From Waterburya agarophytonicola KI4 (GTDB taxonomy: Bacteria > Cyanobacteriota > Cyanobacteriia > Cyanobacteriales > Xenococcaceae): DNA of 32,956 nucleotides. The position numbers were made by a program, and so were the translations under genes. Each line of letters opens with the position of its first letter. The stretch's first letter is position 1. Positions 16,401-24,826 of the stretch are shown one piece after another. The stretch is taken from positions 92,618 through 125,573 of the forward strand of contig NZ_JADWDC010000009.1 of assembly GCF_020640915.1 (NCBI RefSeq). Direction: 5' to 3'. The notes below the pieces were generated by a model, which ran no database searches, had not been told where the DNA came from, and saw nothing but the letters and a program-made list of their open reading frames with translations.

Positions 16401-17055
16401 AAAAATTTGTCAGAGTATTTTACATTGTATTAATATCTTCATTTTTACCGCGATCGCCATTTATCAATGCATACATTTAACTGCGATAACTAAACTACAA
16501 ATAATAAGATTTAATTAGCTTTTGGAAGCGCATTAAGAAATAGAAAAAAACAATCTATATGTCGATCAAATATAACTTCTCTAAAAATAATTGTCTTGTA
16601 TCATCATATTCAAAGTGTATTTATTATATATATATATATTTTTTTTACTTACAGAGTCAGTAAAAATAGTTAAGTGCAATTACTTCTGAAATAATCTGTT
16701 TAGCCTGTTTGATTTTAATTCTAAGTAAAATCAACAATTAACATATTCCTTGAATAATGAACGAAAGCAATTATTATTAATATTCGATATTTTAATTACT
16801 TTTTCAACAGAAGCCTATATTATGATGTCGATAAAAATATTTATTTAGTTATGTAACTACAACTATCAATCAAAATCAAATATAACAGTGAAAAAAATAT
16901 CTATCTACGAATTGATAACTAGTTAAATTATATGAACTAAGAAAAATAAGGCATAAATACGGAAGATGATTCTATTAAAAGTTAAGTAAGGTTATGGATA
17001 TTTATGTGGGTCATTTTTTAAATTTCCAGCAAATTATATCGATGACTATAAATTT
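16401..17055. other. 655-base AT-rich divergent intergenic region
   Basis: It is the longest gene-free stretch in the window, between the exosortase unit (minus) and the exported-protein run (plus). It contains a HIP1 copy near 16450, a (TA)n run at 16625-16639 followed by eight T, and a 9 bp inverted repeat at 16709-16734. No open frame with a convincing start was found on either strand. It must hold the promoters of both units, and its length leaves room for regulators or a small RNA. Confidence 0.5.
16709..16734. promoter_or_regulatory. 9 bp inverted repeat, possible operator
   Basis: TTGATTTTA (16709-16717) and TAAAATCAA (16726-16734) are exact complements with an eight-base spacer. The centre-to-centre distance is 17 bases, between one and two helical turns. 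Downstream bases are not T-rich, so a terminator is unlikely. A dimeric regulator site is one possibility; AT-rich chance symmetry is the other. Confidence 0.3.
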
Positions 17056-17982
17056 ATGCGTACATTAACTTTTGCTTGCTCTACTCTTTTATTTTTGCCA
17101 TTATTATGTTCGACTACTTTGGCAAGTCCAGTTGCTCAATCTACATCAGAGATGTCAGAAACTTCTGAAGTGGAAATCAACCAACAAACTCATAATGAAT
17201 CAACAGTAACCGCTGACAACACTGGATGGAGTGATTCAAATTACAACGAACTAAAAGACATAAAATTACAGCTACAAAACATTCGTCAGCGTAACTTTAC
17301 TCCTAGTCGTGGAGTTCCTTCTCTTACTATTGCCAATCCCTATGGTTTTGGGGCAGATCGAGGATTTTATAGCGGTTTGAGCTATCAAGTCGATACTCGT
17401 GGAGGACTTGATGGAGAAAATGATGGTGATGCTACCTTTGGCTTTGGCAAGGGTTTTGGCAATGCTCAAAAATCTATCGGAGCAGAATTAAGCTATTCAT
17501 TAGTAAGCTTCGGTCAAAATGGTCGTGATTTTGGTTCTGGTGGCTTTAATTTGAAGCTACATCGTAAAATTGCTCGCGGCTGGGGAGTTTCGGCTGGTTG
17601 GAACAGCTTCTTATCTATTGGCGATGCCAACGATCTAGAAGACTCCTTATACCTTTCCACTACTAAAATTATCAGTCTCAAAGAGAAAGTTTCTGCACCA
17701 TTTAGTCGAGTGGGAGTAACTGCTGGAATTGGTAACGGACAATTCCGTACTGAAGATGATATTGCCAATGATAATAGTAATTTTAATATTTTTGGTAGTT
17801 TAGCTTTTCGCGTTGCTCGTCCAGTTAGCTTTATTACAGAATGGACGGGACAAGACTTGGCAATGGGTTTGTCTGTATCTCCTGTTCGGACTCTTCCTCT
17901 GACCATCAATCTTGGTGCTAGAGATCTTGCTGGTGCGGGGGATGGAGTGCGCTTCGTTTTTGGAGTGGGTACGGGATTTTAG
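17056..17982 (+). CDS. Exported beta-barrel-like protein of unknown function
   Basis: 308 residues with a clear signal peptide (TLTFACSTLLFLPLLCSTTLAS, cleavage about residue 24). A polar linker rich in Thr/Glu/Ser follows to about 60, then a short helix (NELKDIKLQLQNIRQRN). The remaining ~220 residues are Gly-rich alternating strands (FGFGKGFGNAQKSIGAELSY, SGGFNLKLHRKIARGWGVS, VGVTAGIGNGQF) and the chain ends in Phe, the usual end of an outer-membrane barrel. It looks like an integral outer-membrane or barrel-like periplasmic protein. It leads a three-gene run, 30 bases before the next gene. I do not recognise the family. Confidence 0.7.
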   Translation: MRTLTFACSTLLFLPLLCSTTLASPVAQSTSEMSETSEVEINQQTHNESTVTADNTGWSDSNYNELKDIKLQLQNIRQRNFTPSRGVPSLTIANPYGFGADRGFYSGLSYQVDTRGGLDGENDGDATFGFGKGFGNAQKSIGAELSYSLVSFGQNGRDFGSGGFNLKLHRKIARGWGVSAGWNSFLSIGDANDLEDSLYLSTTKIISLKEKVSAPFSRVGVTAGIGNGQFRTEDDIANDNSNFNIFGSLAFRVARPVSFITEWTGQDLAMGLSVSPVRTLPLTINLGARDLAGAGDGVRFVFGVGTGF

Positions 17983-18012
17983 TTATAAATCAATAATTCG
18001 GAACAATTAATT

Positions 18013-18750
18013 ATGCACAAAAGGCAAATATTATGGCTGGGTTGTTTGGCTACCCTAGGATTGATGGCAATGACAAAAACTGCCTCTGCCCAGGCGATTA
18101 CCAACCTATCTGATGCTACTGGTACTATAACTTCTAGCCCTACCAGTGTACCGATAGATACCTTGAATGGGAGTGGTATTCCTAATACTACTGAAATCGA
18201 CCCTAGTACGGGAACTATCTCAGGAGGAGGAATTGATATTCCAATTGAGTTGGGCAGTGGTTCGGGCAGTGGTTCGGGCAGTGGTTCGGTCGGTCGTACA
18301 GGCAGCAGTTCGGGTAGCGCGTCGGCTTTAGGAAGTGCTGCTCAAAAGATCACGATCAATAAAGTTGCCGAACTACTAGAAAACAATCTTGATAGTTCTG
18401 TGGATACTTTGGCAGCAGTAGAAAATACAACCGATCCTGAATTCGGACGTGCTGGTGATTCGGGAGTCGCTCGTAGCAATCGACCAGGAGATGGAAATCT
18501 CAGACGTATTGCTCGCAATAGTAATACTCGAAGAAATACTCTAGATGAAGATCTAAGACGTATTGGTAGAAAAAATTCTCCTCATGGATGCGCTAGAAGT
18601 TGTGCCAATCCAGATCGCCCAGTCATTGAGGCTCGTCAACTTGGTACTCGCGCTAAAGAAGCCCGTGAAATTGTAGAAAGACAACTGTCAGAATCGCAAA
18701 AGTTTATCGAGCAAGTTAATAATATCGATCCAGAAAAAAACATTTGGTAA
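18013..18750 (+). CDS. Exported protein with Gly/Ser linker and Arg-rich tail, unknown
   Basis: 245 residues. The signal peptide MHKRQILWLGCLATLGLMAM ends in an ASAQA cleavage site. Then come a Thr/Ser/Pro-rich part, a Gly-Ser repeat linker (residues about 80-105, encoded by three identical 12-base units), and a charged C-terminal half. That half holds two similar repeats (NLRRIARNSNTR and DLRRIGRKNSPH), a Cys pair (GCARSCANPDRP) and a helical end (AREIVERQLSESQKFIEQV). It may be a flexible periplasmic linker between an envelope layer and a partner. It sits between the barrel-like gene and the DUF4114-like gene in one run. No known family recognised. Confidence 0.65.
   Translation: MHKRQILWLGCLATLGLMAMTKTASAQAITNLSDATGTITSSPTSVPIDTLNGSGIPNTTEIDPSTGTISGGGIDIPIELGSGSGSGSGSGSVGRTGSSSGSASALGSAAQKITINKVAELLENNLDSSVDTLAAVENTTDPEFGRAGDSGVARSNRPGDGNLRRIARNSNTRRNTLDEDLRRIGRKNSPHGCARSCANPDRPVIEARQLGTRAKEAREIVERQLSESQKFIEQVNNIDPEKNIW
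18253..18288 (+). repeat. Three tandem copies of a 12-base unit
   Basis: GGCAGTGGTTCG is repeated exactly three times (18253-18264, 18265-18276, 18277-18288), encoding Gly-Ser-Gly-Ser units in the linker of the exported protein. Exact identity suggests recent slippage. Copy number may vary between strains without breaking the frame. Confidence 0.9.
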
Positions 18751-18765
18751 TTAGGAGTAATGTAT

Positions 18766-19590
18766 ATGAAACTATCACAGTCAACTATAAAATTTGTACC
18801 TAAATTGAGTAAATTGCTCAAACCCAACTTAACTTGCTTGGGGATCTCTTTTGGTGTCTTGGGACTATTGAATGTCATGAGCCTGTCTGCCGTCGCAGAA
18901 GACATTGTGGGAAATCAGGGAGTTAAATTCGATGAGGATACTATTGTTGAATTTGAATTTATTGAGTCTCATGGGGCATACCAATCTACTTTCGGTGTAA
19001 TCGATCTAGATTCTTGTCAAGCAGGAAGTGATGGAGGAATCATTTTTGATTCTTGTGATAAAACTCCCTTACTATCAGAAGTTCAAGCTTCCGACAGTTT
19101 TGATTTTGATGATGTTTATCGTGAATCTAGCTATGAAACCGATCTCCAAGCAGGTAGAAACAACGACTTTCTAGGAACTCCTGGTAAAACCGTTCCCAAC
19201 TACTTGGCAGAATATACCTTTAAAGCAGATAAGATATATGCCTTTTATCTAGAGTCTCAGTTTGATGGCAAACCTGCTGGGGTGGTTTATACTACCAACT
19301 TGATTAATGATAAAGGCAATAGGCAAGCATTATTTCATGAAGAAGACTTGACTACTCAAACCGTAGCTCAAAGACGTAATACTGCTGCTTTTGATGCCAA
19401 CAAATTTGATGCTTTAATTGACGGTGGTTTGTTAGTCAACTTGGATGATACTGGTTCTGCTTTAGTCAAAACAGATAATGAAGATGCCGACTTTGATGAT
19501 TTTATTGTTGGTATAGGTGGATATATTTGTAATCCTACTCAAGCTAGCGAACCTCATCTTCAAGACAAGAAAATTAGTCGCCAGCAATAA
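18766..19590 (+). CDS. Exported protein with DUF4114-like acidic C-terminus
   Basis: 274 residues from the ATG at 18766. Another ATG at 18760 is in frame, but AGGAG at 18753-18757 is eight bases from the second and only two from the first. A signal sequence lies at about residues 18-45 (LTCLGISFGVLGLLNVMSLSAVAE). The domain has an early acidic strand set (KFDEDTIVEFEFIESHGAY), two Cys (DSCQAG, FDSCDK), and a late VKTDNEDADFDDFIVGIGGY. The DxDFDD core is the calcium-type motif of DUF4114-like proteins, which often occur on cyanobacterial surface proteins. No PEP-CTERM tail is present. Last of the three-gene exported run. Function unknown. Confidence 0.65.
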   Translation: MKLSQSTIKFVPKLSKLLKPNLTCLGISFGVLGLLNVMSLSAVAEDIVGNQGVKFDEDTIVEFEFIESHGAYQSTFGVIDLDSCQAGSDGGIIFDSCDKTPLLSEVQASDSFDFDDVYRESSYETDLQAGRNNDFLGTPGKTVPNYLAEYTFKADKIYAFYLESQFDGKPAGVVYTTNLINDKGNRQALFHEEDLTTQTVAQRRNTAAFDANKFDALIDGGLLVNLDDTGSALVKTDNEDADFDDFIVGIGGYICNPTQASEPHLQDKKISRQQ

Positions 19591-19761
19591 TCAGTATAAT
19601 TGTCATACATCGGAGATCGCGACTTCCCCAGTTCGGTTTTACTTCTTGGAAAAACCACAGCAAAACAGATACTATCAATACAGCTTGAGAAGTATTACCT
19701 TTTATTGATTTCATTTGGCTACTACTTGAGATATGAGAAGTAAGGGGAGGTCGATTCCGAA

Positions 19762-21312
19762 GTGCAAAACTGGTTACTCCAAAATTTGAGCGATGTACTC
19801 AACCGAGAAATAGAGCTAGAGGGAGATTCTGGTGCGATCGCAACTGAGGTTGATCCTCCAGAGCAAAGCGATCGCTCTTGCGGTCAAAAGTATCATAGTG
19901 AAAAAAATCGCCTAGCAAAGCTAAAAGCACAACAACAATGGTGCAGTGCAATCTCTTCGGTAGAACAGTTACTTTTAGCGGAACTTAATTCTACCCCCAC
20001 AACCAATCTGGCGGAAAAACAAGGGCTAATTTTTTCTGCTCCCGCACCTTTATTAAGTAATGGGGATTTGGTTGCTCGTTTTCAATCAGCGGTTTTTAGT
20101 ACCGATGTTTTTAAGGTCAATGCTTTGATGCCCTGCCGTAATTCTATCCCTACAGATCGAGCAGTTCATCAAGATATAACACCAGTAATTAAACTACCTC
20201 TAATTCCCAACGATTTAATTAATCAAGAACAGTTTTGTCTGGTTTTGACTGTTAATTTTGGTTTAATCATGGTTTTGGGAAAAGATAGTCAGGGAATCCC
20301 TAAGTTTCACTTTTCCTTCAATCCTGTAACTATTGATAAGGTTTGGGCTACATTGCGATCGCGTTTGGTCATAGCTAATTATCATCATTTAGAACATTTG
20401 GATAGCTTAGTCAAGCATTTTGCTCCACCAGAACCTATTTATCGTCTTGTCACTAGTTTTAGCCGTCGATTACTCCTTAATTTGCCCGATGTTACCACTC
20501 TAGAAACATCTAGAATGCGTCAGGTGGAAAATGTCACCACACCCTCAGAATCCAAACAATTTCAATCTGCTTTTGCCGCCCAAGTAACTACCAGCCACAT
20601 GGAAATGGAATTGTTACAAGCCCTGACTCATGAAGTGCGTACTCCTCTAACTACAATTCGTACCTTGACTAAGTTGTTGCTCAAGCGCAAACAAGACTTC
20701 AAACCCAACGTAGTTAAACGCCTACAAACTATTGATCGCGAATGTACTGAACAAATAGAACGCATGGAACTAATTTTTCGGGCTGCGGAATTAGAATCTA
20801 CTCCCGTAACCAAACAAAAACAAGTTGAGTTAGTACCGTTTGCCTTAGAGCAAGTATTTCAGCAAAGTATTCCCCGTTGGCAAGAAAAAGCACAACGGCG
20901 CAATGTCAAGTTGGAGTTTAATTTACCCCAACAGTTGCCCAAGATCGTAAGCGATCCAGTCATGCTAGATACGGTTTTGACGGGATTGATGGAAAGTTGT
21001 ACCCGCAGTTTGCCCACAGGGGGACATATTGATGTTAAAGTTTCTACCGCGGGAAATCAGCTAAAATTGCAGGTGCTTTCTCAAGCTAGTAGTATTGATA
21101 ATCCTTTTAAGTCTTTGGGACAATTGCTTACTTTTCAGCCCGCTACAGGATGTCTCAGTCTTAACCTAGATGTGACTAAAAATATCTTTCAAGCGCTGGG
21201 GGGAAAACTTACTGTCAGACAAAGACAGGAACAAGGTAAGGAATTAACGATCTTTTTGCCCTTGGGTAACAACAAAAGCACTAACGTTTATCCCAATGTA
21301 GCCCATTCTTAG
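19762..21312 (+). CDS. Histidine kinase-like sensor with degenerate ATPase domain
   Basis: 516 residues from GTG 19762, with AAGGGGAGG at 19742-19750 as its ribosome site. There are no membrane helices. The N-terminal ~280 residues are a soluble sensor-like region without a family I recognise (it includes LIMVLGKDSQGIPKFHFSFNP). A HisKA dimerisation helix has the H-box LTHEVRTPLTT with His290. The following ATPase domain is eroded: the N box reads VLTGLMESCTRS with no Asn, the G1 box DxGxG is absent, and G2 is TGCLSLNL. ATP binding is therefore doubtful, so it may be a phosphoacceptor or scaffold for another kinase. The kinase downstream is intact, 41 bases later. Confidence 0.85.
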   Translation: MQNWLLQNLSDVLNREIELEGDSGAIATEVDPPEQSDRSCGQKYHSEKNRLAKLKAQQQWCSAISSVEQLLLAELNSTPTTNLAEKQGLIFSAPAPLLSNGDLVARFQSAVFSTDVFKVNALMPCRNSIPTDRAVHQDITPVIKLPLIPNDLINQEQFCLVLTVNFGLIMVLGKDSQGIPKFHFSFNPVTIDKVWATLRSRLVIANYHHLEHLDSLVKHFAPPEPIYRLVTSFSRRLLLNLPDVTTLETSRMRQVENVTTPSESKQFQSAFAAQVTTSHMEMELLQALTHEVRTPLTTIRTLTKLLLKRKQDFKPNVVKRLQTIDRECTEQIERMELIFRAAELESTPVTKQKQVELVPFALEQVFQQSIPRWQEKAQRRNVKLEFNLPQQLPKIVSDPVMLDTVLTGLMESCTRSLPTGGHIDVKVSTAGNQLKLQVLSQASSIDNPFKSLGQLLTFQPATGCLSLNLDVTKNIFQALGGKLTVRQRQEQGKELTIFLPLGNNKSTNVYPNVAHS

Positions 21313-21353
21313 GCTCGTAGTAGCGGGACTTTGACAAAAAATAAGTAAATCTA

Positions 21354-22448
21354 ATGCCCAAGTTAAGTTTAGGAGCGCGTCTATTTATTTCTCACTTATT
21401 AGTGATGATGGTGGGATTGGGTAGCTTTGTAATTATTGCGAAAGTCTCTTCTCCTAGAATGTTTGTTTTGCGCTTAGAACAACTAGAAAGACGGGGAATT
21501 TTTACTGTTCGCTCCGCTCGCACTTACTTGGTTGAGGGTTTTCAAAATGCTTGGAATCGGAGTGCTATTTTATCAGTAATTGTAGGTGCAAGTGCTGCGG
21601 GGGGAGTAAGTTATATATTTTCTAAACGTATTACTAAACCTGTTAAGCAGATGGAGTCTATTACGCAAAAATTTGCAGCGGGAGACTTAGCTGAAAGAGT
21701 ACCAGAAAGTGCCATTCCCGAGCTGAATCAATTAAGTGTTAGTTTCAACTCCATGGCGAGCAGTCTTGGGGATGTGGAACAACGTCGCAGAGAATTAGTC
21801 AGCGATCTTACCCATGAATTGCGTACTCCTCTAACTGTGATGCGGGGTTATTTGGAAGAACTAGCCGATGGCAGAATAGAAGGTACGCCAGAGCTTTATT
21901 TGCGCTTAATTAGGGAAACTAGACGTTTGGAAAGGTTGATTCACGATCTACAAGAGCTTTCTAAAGCAGAAGCGGGTTATTTATCAATTGATTCTCAAAA
22001 ATTAAATTTACACCCCCTACTTAGCTCTCTAGTCGATCGCTTTGCGGATCAATTACTAGAAGAAGGTCCTAGTTTAATTCTAGACTGTCCTGAAGATATT
22101 CCTCTTGTATTTGGCGATCGCGATCGGACTGAACAAATTTTAGTCAATTTATTGGGGAATGCTATTCGCTATACCGAACTGGGTTCAATTGTAGTCAAAG
22201 CAACCAAGCAACATCGTCAGGTATGGATCTCTGTTACCGATACGGGAGTTGGTATTGCAGAAGATGATTTACCCTATGTTTTTGAACGTTTCTGGCGCGC
22301 CGATCCTTCTCGTTCGAGTCATTCGGGAGGAACGGGAATTGGTCTGGCGATCGCTCGTCGTCTGGTAGAATTGCAAGGAGGAAAGATTGAAGTTGAAAGT
22401 AAACTAGGCAAAGGTAGTATTTTTCGTTTTTGTTTGCCTGTTGCCTAG
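21354..22448 (+). CDS. Membrane sensor histidine kinase (HAMP-HisKA-HATPase)
   Basis: 364 residues. Two membrane helices at about 10-31 and 68-88 enclose a short loop of some 36 residues, too small for a typical ligand domain. A HAMP domain (KRITKPVKQMESI, about 89-141) follows, then HisKA with H-box LTHELRTPLTV (His154), and a full HATPase: N box NLLGNAIRY, G1 DTGVGIAEDDL, F box VFERFWRAD, G2 GGTGIGLAIARRL. It is an intact BaeS/PhoR-like kinase that would phosphorylate an unknown regulator. No response regulator is beside it; the next gene is 160 bases on, a small winged-helix protein lacking a receiver domain. Confidence 0.93.
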   Translation: MPKLSLGARLFISHLLVMMVGLGSFVIIAKVSSPRMFVLRLEQLERRGIFTVRSARTYLVEGFQNAWNRSAILSVIVGASAAGGVSYIFSKRITKPVKQMESITQKFAAGDLAERVPESAIPELNQLSVSFNSMASSLGDVEQRRRELVSDLTHELRTPLTVMRGYLEELADGRIEGTPELYLRLIRETRRLERLIHDLQELSKAEAGYLSIDSQKLNLHPLLSSLVDRFADQLLEEGPSLILDCPEDIPLVFGDRDRTEQILVNLLGNAIRYTELGSIVVKATKQHRQVWISVTDTGVGIAEDDLPYVFERFWRADPSRSSHSGGTGIGLAIARRLVELQGGKIEVESKLGKGSIFRFCLPVA

Positions 22449-22534
22449 ATGATTTGATTACTAATTAAGAATCGCGGTCATAAGATGACCTCATCTAAGT
22501 ATATTCTCTGTCGTCATTGCAAAAAATAGAGAGT

Positions 22535-22573
22535 ATAACTGCGGGGATAGCTATATGTTATTACCGCAGTTAT
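22535..22573. promoter_or_regulatory. 10 bp inverted repeat upstream of the winged-helix gene
   Basis: ATAACTGCGG (22535-22544) and CCGCAGTTAT (22564-22573) are exact complements separated by 19 bases. No T run follows, so it is a weak terminator for the kinase. It ends 35 bases before the winged-helix start, a position compatible with an operator. Confidence 0.45.
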
Positions 22574-22608
22574 TGCATTCTTTGATTATTTAAAGAAAAT
22601 ATTAATCC

Positions 22609-22842
22609 GTGATTCAAATCAATATAATTAGTGCTACTCCTGGCATTAGCACTCGCGAACAAATTTTACAGCTTATCCAAACCAGAACAACTGGTATTAC
22701 GATTAAAGAAATTGGGAAATTGATTAATCGTCCTATTTCTATGATTCAAGTATGTCTCAAGGATTTAATTGCCGAGCGCGCTATTTTTACTCGCAAGAAT
22801 AGAGCGGGTGTCGGTTTGATTTATTATCCTCGAAGTAATTAA
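22609..22842 (+). CDS. Small winged-helix DNA-binding protein
   Basis: 77 residues from GTG 22609. It has the order of a winged helix-turn-helix: helix REQILQLIQTRT, turn, helix TIKEIGKLINR, recognition-type helix ISMIQVCLKDLIAERAIF, then a hairpin GVGLIYYPRS as the wing. No other domain is present. It could regulate the gene cluster after it or itself, given the inverted repeat upstream. GTG is the only reasonable start in the frame. No specific family is recognised. Confidence 0.7.
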   Translation: MIQINIISATPGISTREQILQLIQTRTTGITIKEIGKLINRPISMIQVCLKDLIAERAIFTRKNRAGVGLIYYPRSN

Positions 22843-22863
22843 TTATGAGTTGAAATAGTTTAT

Positions 22864-23757
22864 ATGAATAAAAAGAGAGCAAGCTGGATTTTGCTCCTAT
22901 TGTTTATTATTTTGGGTGTTAGTTTGTCTCTGGGTATCGATCGCTTATCCTTAAGAGCGAATAGCTTAGATAGTTCGATCTCTTACGATGTGGTAGAGCG
23001 ATCGCATTATAAAATTCATACTGTTACTATTCCCCACGATAGTAATTATGCCGTTGTCCCCGTAGTATCGGGAGAATTGCAATCGATTCAAGATTTTGTT
23101 AATCAAGATAAAGGTAAAGTAGTCGCTGGGATTAATGGTGGCTATTTCGATCCGATCAACCACAAGACTACTTCTTTTATTGTCGAAGACTCTCAGATTG
23201 TAGCCGATCCGCGCTTCAACGAACGATTGGTAGATAATCCCGATCTCAAGCAATATTTAGGTAAGATATTTAATCGTGCTGAATTCCGTCGTTACAATTG
23301 TCAAAATGAAGTGCAATATGATATTGGGCTACATTCCTCACCCCTACTTTCTAATTGTACCTTAAATGCGTCTTTAGGAGGAGGCCCTGGTTTATTGCCC
23401 CAAAATACCTCAGTCGCTGAAGCTTTTATTGCTTATCAAGATGGCAAGCAGATTCGCGATGCGATCGGTTCAGATAGTTTAAATGCTAGGAGTGCGGTAG
23501 GTATTACCCCCTCAGGAGATATCATTTTAGCTATGGCAGCCCAAAAACCTGAAATGCCCTTAAATTCTGGTATTTCTCTGCCCGAATTAACCGATTTTTT
23601 AGCTAGTCTTGGTGCGGTTAAGGCGATGAACCTCGATGGAGGAAGTTCTGCTGCTTTATTTTATGGCGATCGCGTTATTTATGGCAGAGTAGATCGAGAA
23701 GGTAAGGAAATTCAAAGACCAATTAAATCTGTTTTATTGGTTCAGGAAATGAAGTAG
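22864..23757 (+). CDS. Phosphodiester glycosidase family (NAGPA/DUF2233-like) protein
   Basis: 297 residues. An N-terminal anchor or signal helix (ASWILLLLFIILGVSLSLGI, about 6-25) points to the periplasm. The family signatures are clear: VVAGINGGYFD at about 77-88, GGGPGLLP, NARSAVGITPSGDIILA, and NLDGGSSAALFYGDRVIYGR near 255-275. Members of this family cleave phosphodiester-linked sugars (the mammalian enzyme removes GlcNAc from a mannose-6-phosphate diester), and bacterial ones act on cell-envelope polymers. The substrate here is unknown. It starts 22 bases after the winged-helix gene and is followed after 19 bases by a putative hydrolase, so the three are probably co-transcribed. Confidence 0.9.
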   Translation: MNKKRASWILLLLFIILGVSLSLGIDRLSLRANSLDSSISYDVVERSHYKIHTVTIPHDSNYAVVPVVSGELQSIQDFVNQDKGKVVAGINGGYFDPINHKTTSFIVEDSQIVADPRFNERLVDNPDLKQYLGKIFNRAEFRRYNCQNEVQYDIGLHSSPLLSNCTLNASLGGGPGLLPQNTSVAEAFIAYQDGKQIRDAIGSDSLNARSAVGITPSGDIILAMAAQKPEMPLNSGISLPELTDFLASLGAVKAMNLDGGSSAALFYGDRVIYGRVDREGKEIQRPIKSVLLVQEMK

Positions 23758-23776
23758 TTTTTAAGGATTTTACTAG

Positions 23777-24817
23777 ATGAATATTGATGCTCTTAATTTG
23801 AGTAAAAATATCGAAGAGAAATTTCAACAATTCAAGCAAGAAGAGAATTTTAGTGCCATAGCTAAACTGATTACTTATGCTTTGCAAGTTAATTCGCGAC
23901 AGCACAATCTAAAATTATTTGGTTATATTCCCCAACTTTTTAGGACTGTAGCCATCTCTGCCGATCCTAACTCAATTGAGAAGGAAGATATATATATAGG
24001 AGAGCCTGTAGTTTATCAGATATTTTATTCAGGTGATCGACAATTATACGGTTTAAATTATTTTTATGTTTTTTGCTATTTTAAAGAAAATTCTGACCGA
24101 TTAAATGTTTATTTCCAAAGTGCTAATCCCAATTATAAAAATCTTGTCTTGGAAGACTATAGTATAGCAGGAAATAAAATTAGTTTTGAAGGCTGTATAT
24201 CTTCATTTAATCATGATAGTTTATCTATCATGAGTATAAGCGATCCTGGTCATTTTATTCCTGGTATTACTTCTAGTTATTATATTGGTTCCCCAGAATT
24301 AAACTTCCCTAAATTAATCGCTGAAGTTTTAGAAAGAATCGTTAATTTAGCCAAGATAAAGCTCGACCGCACTTTGTTATTTGGTTCTTCTGCGGGAACA
24401 TTTGGAGCTTTATTAAGTAGTACCTATTTAACCCAAAAAACTAATGTCTTAGCTGTAAATAGTCAAATAAATATTAAATATAGACAGGATATTATTAACT
24501 CTTGTTTTAATATTAAAGATTCAAAAGATGTCGTCAAAAATTTTAACGCTAAACTCTCCTGTATAGATAGATTTAAAGAAGAATTAAACTCAACACCAAA
24601 TGTGTATATATTAGCTAATATCAACGATAAACTACATCAAAGAAATTTTAATTTTTATCAAAATTATATTGAAAGATTTACTCGAAAAAATATTAATAAT
24701 CAATCAGTTTTTGATAGCTACTATGGCGTAGAAGGACACGGACGCCCCGAACCATTTTCTTTAAAAGCTAAAATTAAAATAGCCAGAGAAATTTTAACCA
24801 TGAAATCAACTCCTTGA
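23777..24817 (+). CDS. Putative alpha/beta serine hydrolase, uncharacterised
   Basis: 346 residues without a signal peptide; AAGGA is the ribosome site, 9 bases before ATG. Residues about 200-207 read LFGSSAGTFG, the G-x-S-x-G nucleophile elbow with Ser205. Later come ILANINDKLHQ (candidate Asp) and YYGVEGHGRPEP (candidate His), in the right order for a catalytic triad. The first ~190 residues form a separate strand-rich part. Similar layouts are known in esterase-like proteins beside capsule and teichoic-type polymers, but I cannot place it in a family. It is convergent with the next gene. Confidence 0.65.
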   Translation: MNIDALNLSKNIEEKFQQFKQEENFSAIAKLITYALQVNSRQHNLKLFGYIPQLFRTVAISADPNSIEKEDIYIGEPVVYQIFYSGDRQLYGLNYFYVFCYFKENSDRLNVYFQSANPNYKNLVLEDYSIAGNKISFEGCISSFNHDSLSIMSISDPGHFIPGITSSYYIGSPELNFPKLIAEVLERIVNLAKIKLDRTLLFGSSAGTFGALLSSTYLTQKTNVLAVNSQINIKYRQDIINSCFNIKDSKDVVKNFNAKLSCIDRFKEELNSTPNVYILANINDKLHQRNFNFYQNYIERFTRKNINNQSVFDSYYGVEGHGRPEPFSLKAKIKIAREILTMKSTP

Positions 24818-24826
24818 TCGAGTTAA

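Noticed and set aside
17514-17909. 131-codon minus-strand frame inside the barrel-like gene
   Set aside because: It lies fully within a gene with a clear signal peptide and barrel pattern; its own translation is Arg/Leu/Pro-rich and unconvincing.
18760-19590. Possible PEP-CTERM substrate of the nearby exosortase
   Set aside because: The C-terminus is polar (PHLQDKKISRQQ) with no PEP-like motif followed by a membrane helix and basic tail.
19591-19761. Search for a tRNA between the exported run and the kinase
   Set aside because: TCGATTCCG at 19751 looks like a T-loop fragment, but no acceptor or anticodon stem can be built around it.
22483-22496. AGATGA-CC-TCATCT inverted repeat after the second kinase
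   Set aside because: Only 6 bp with a two-base loop and no T run; too short to call a terminator or an operator.
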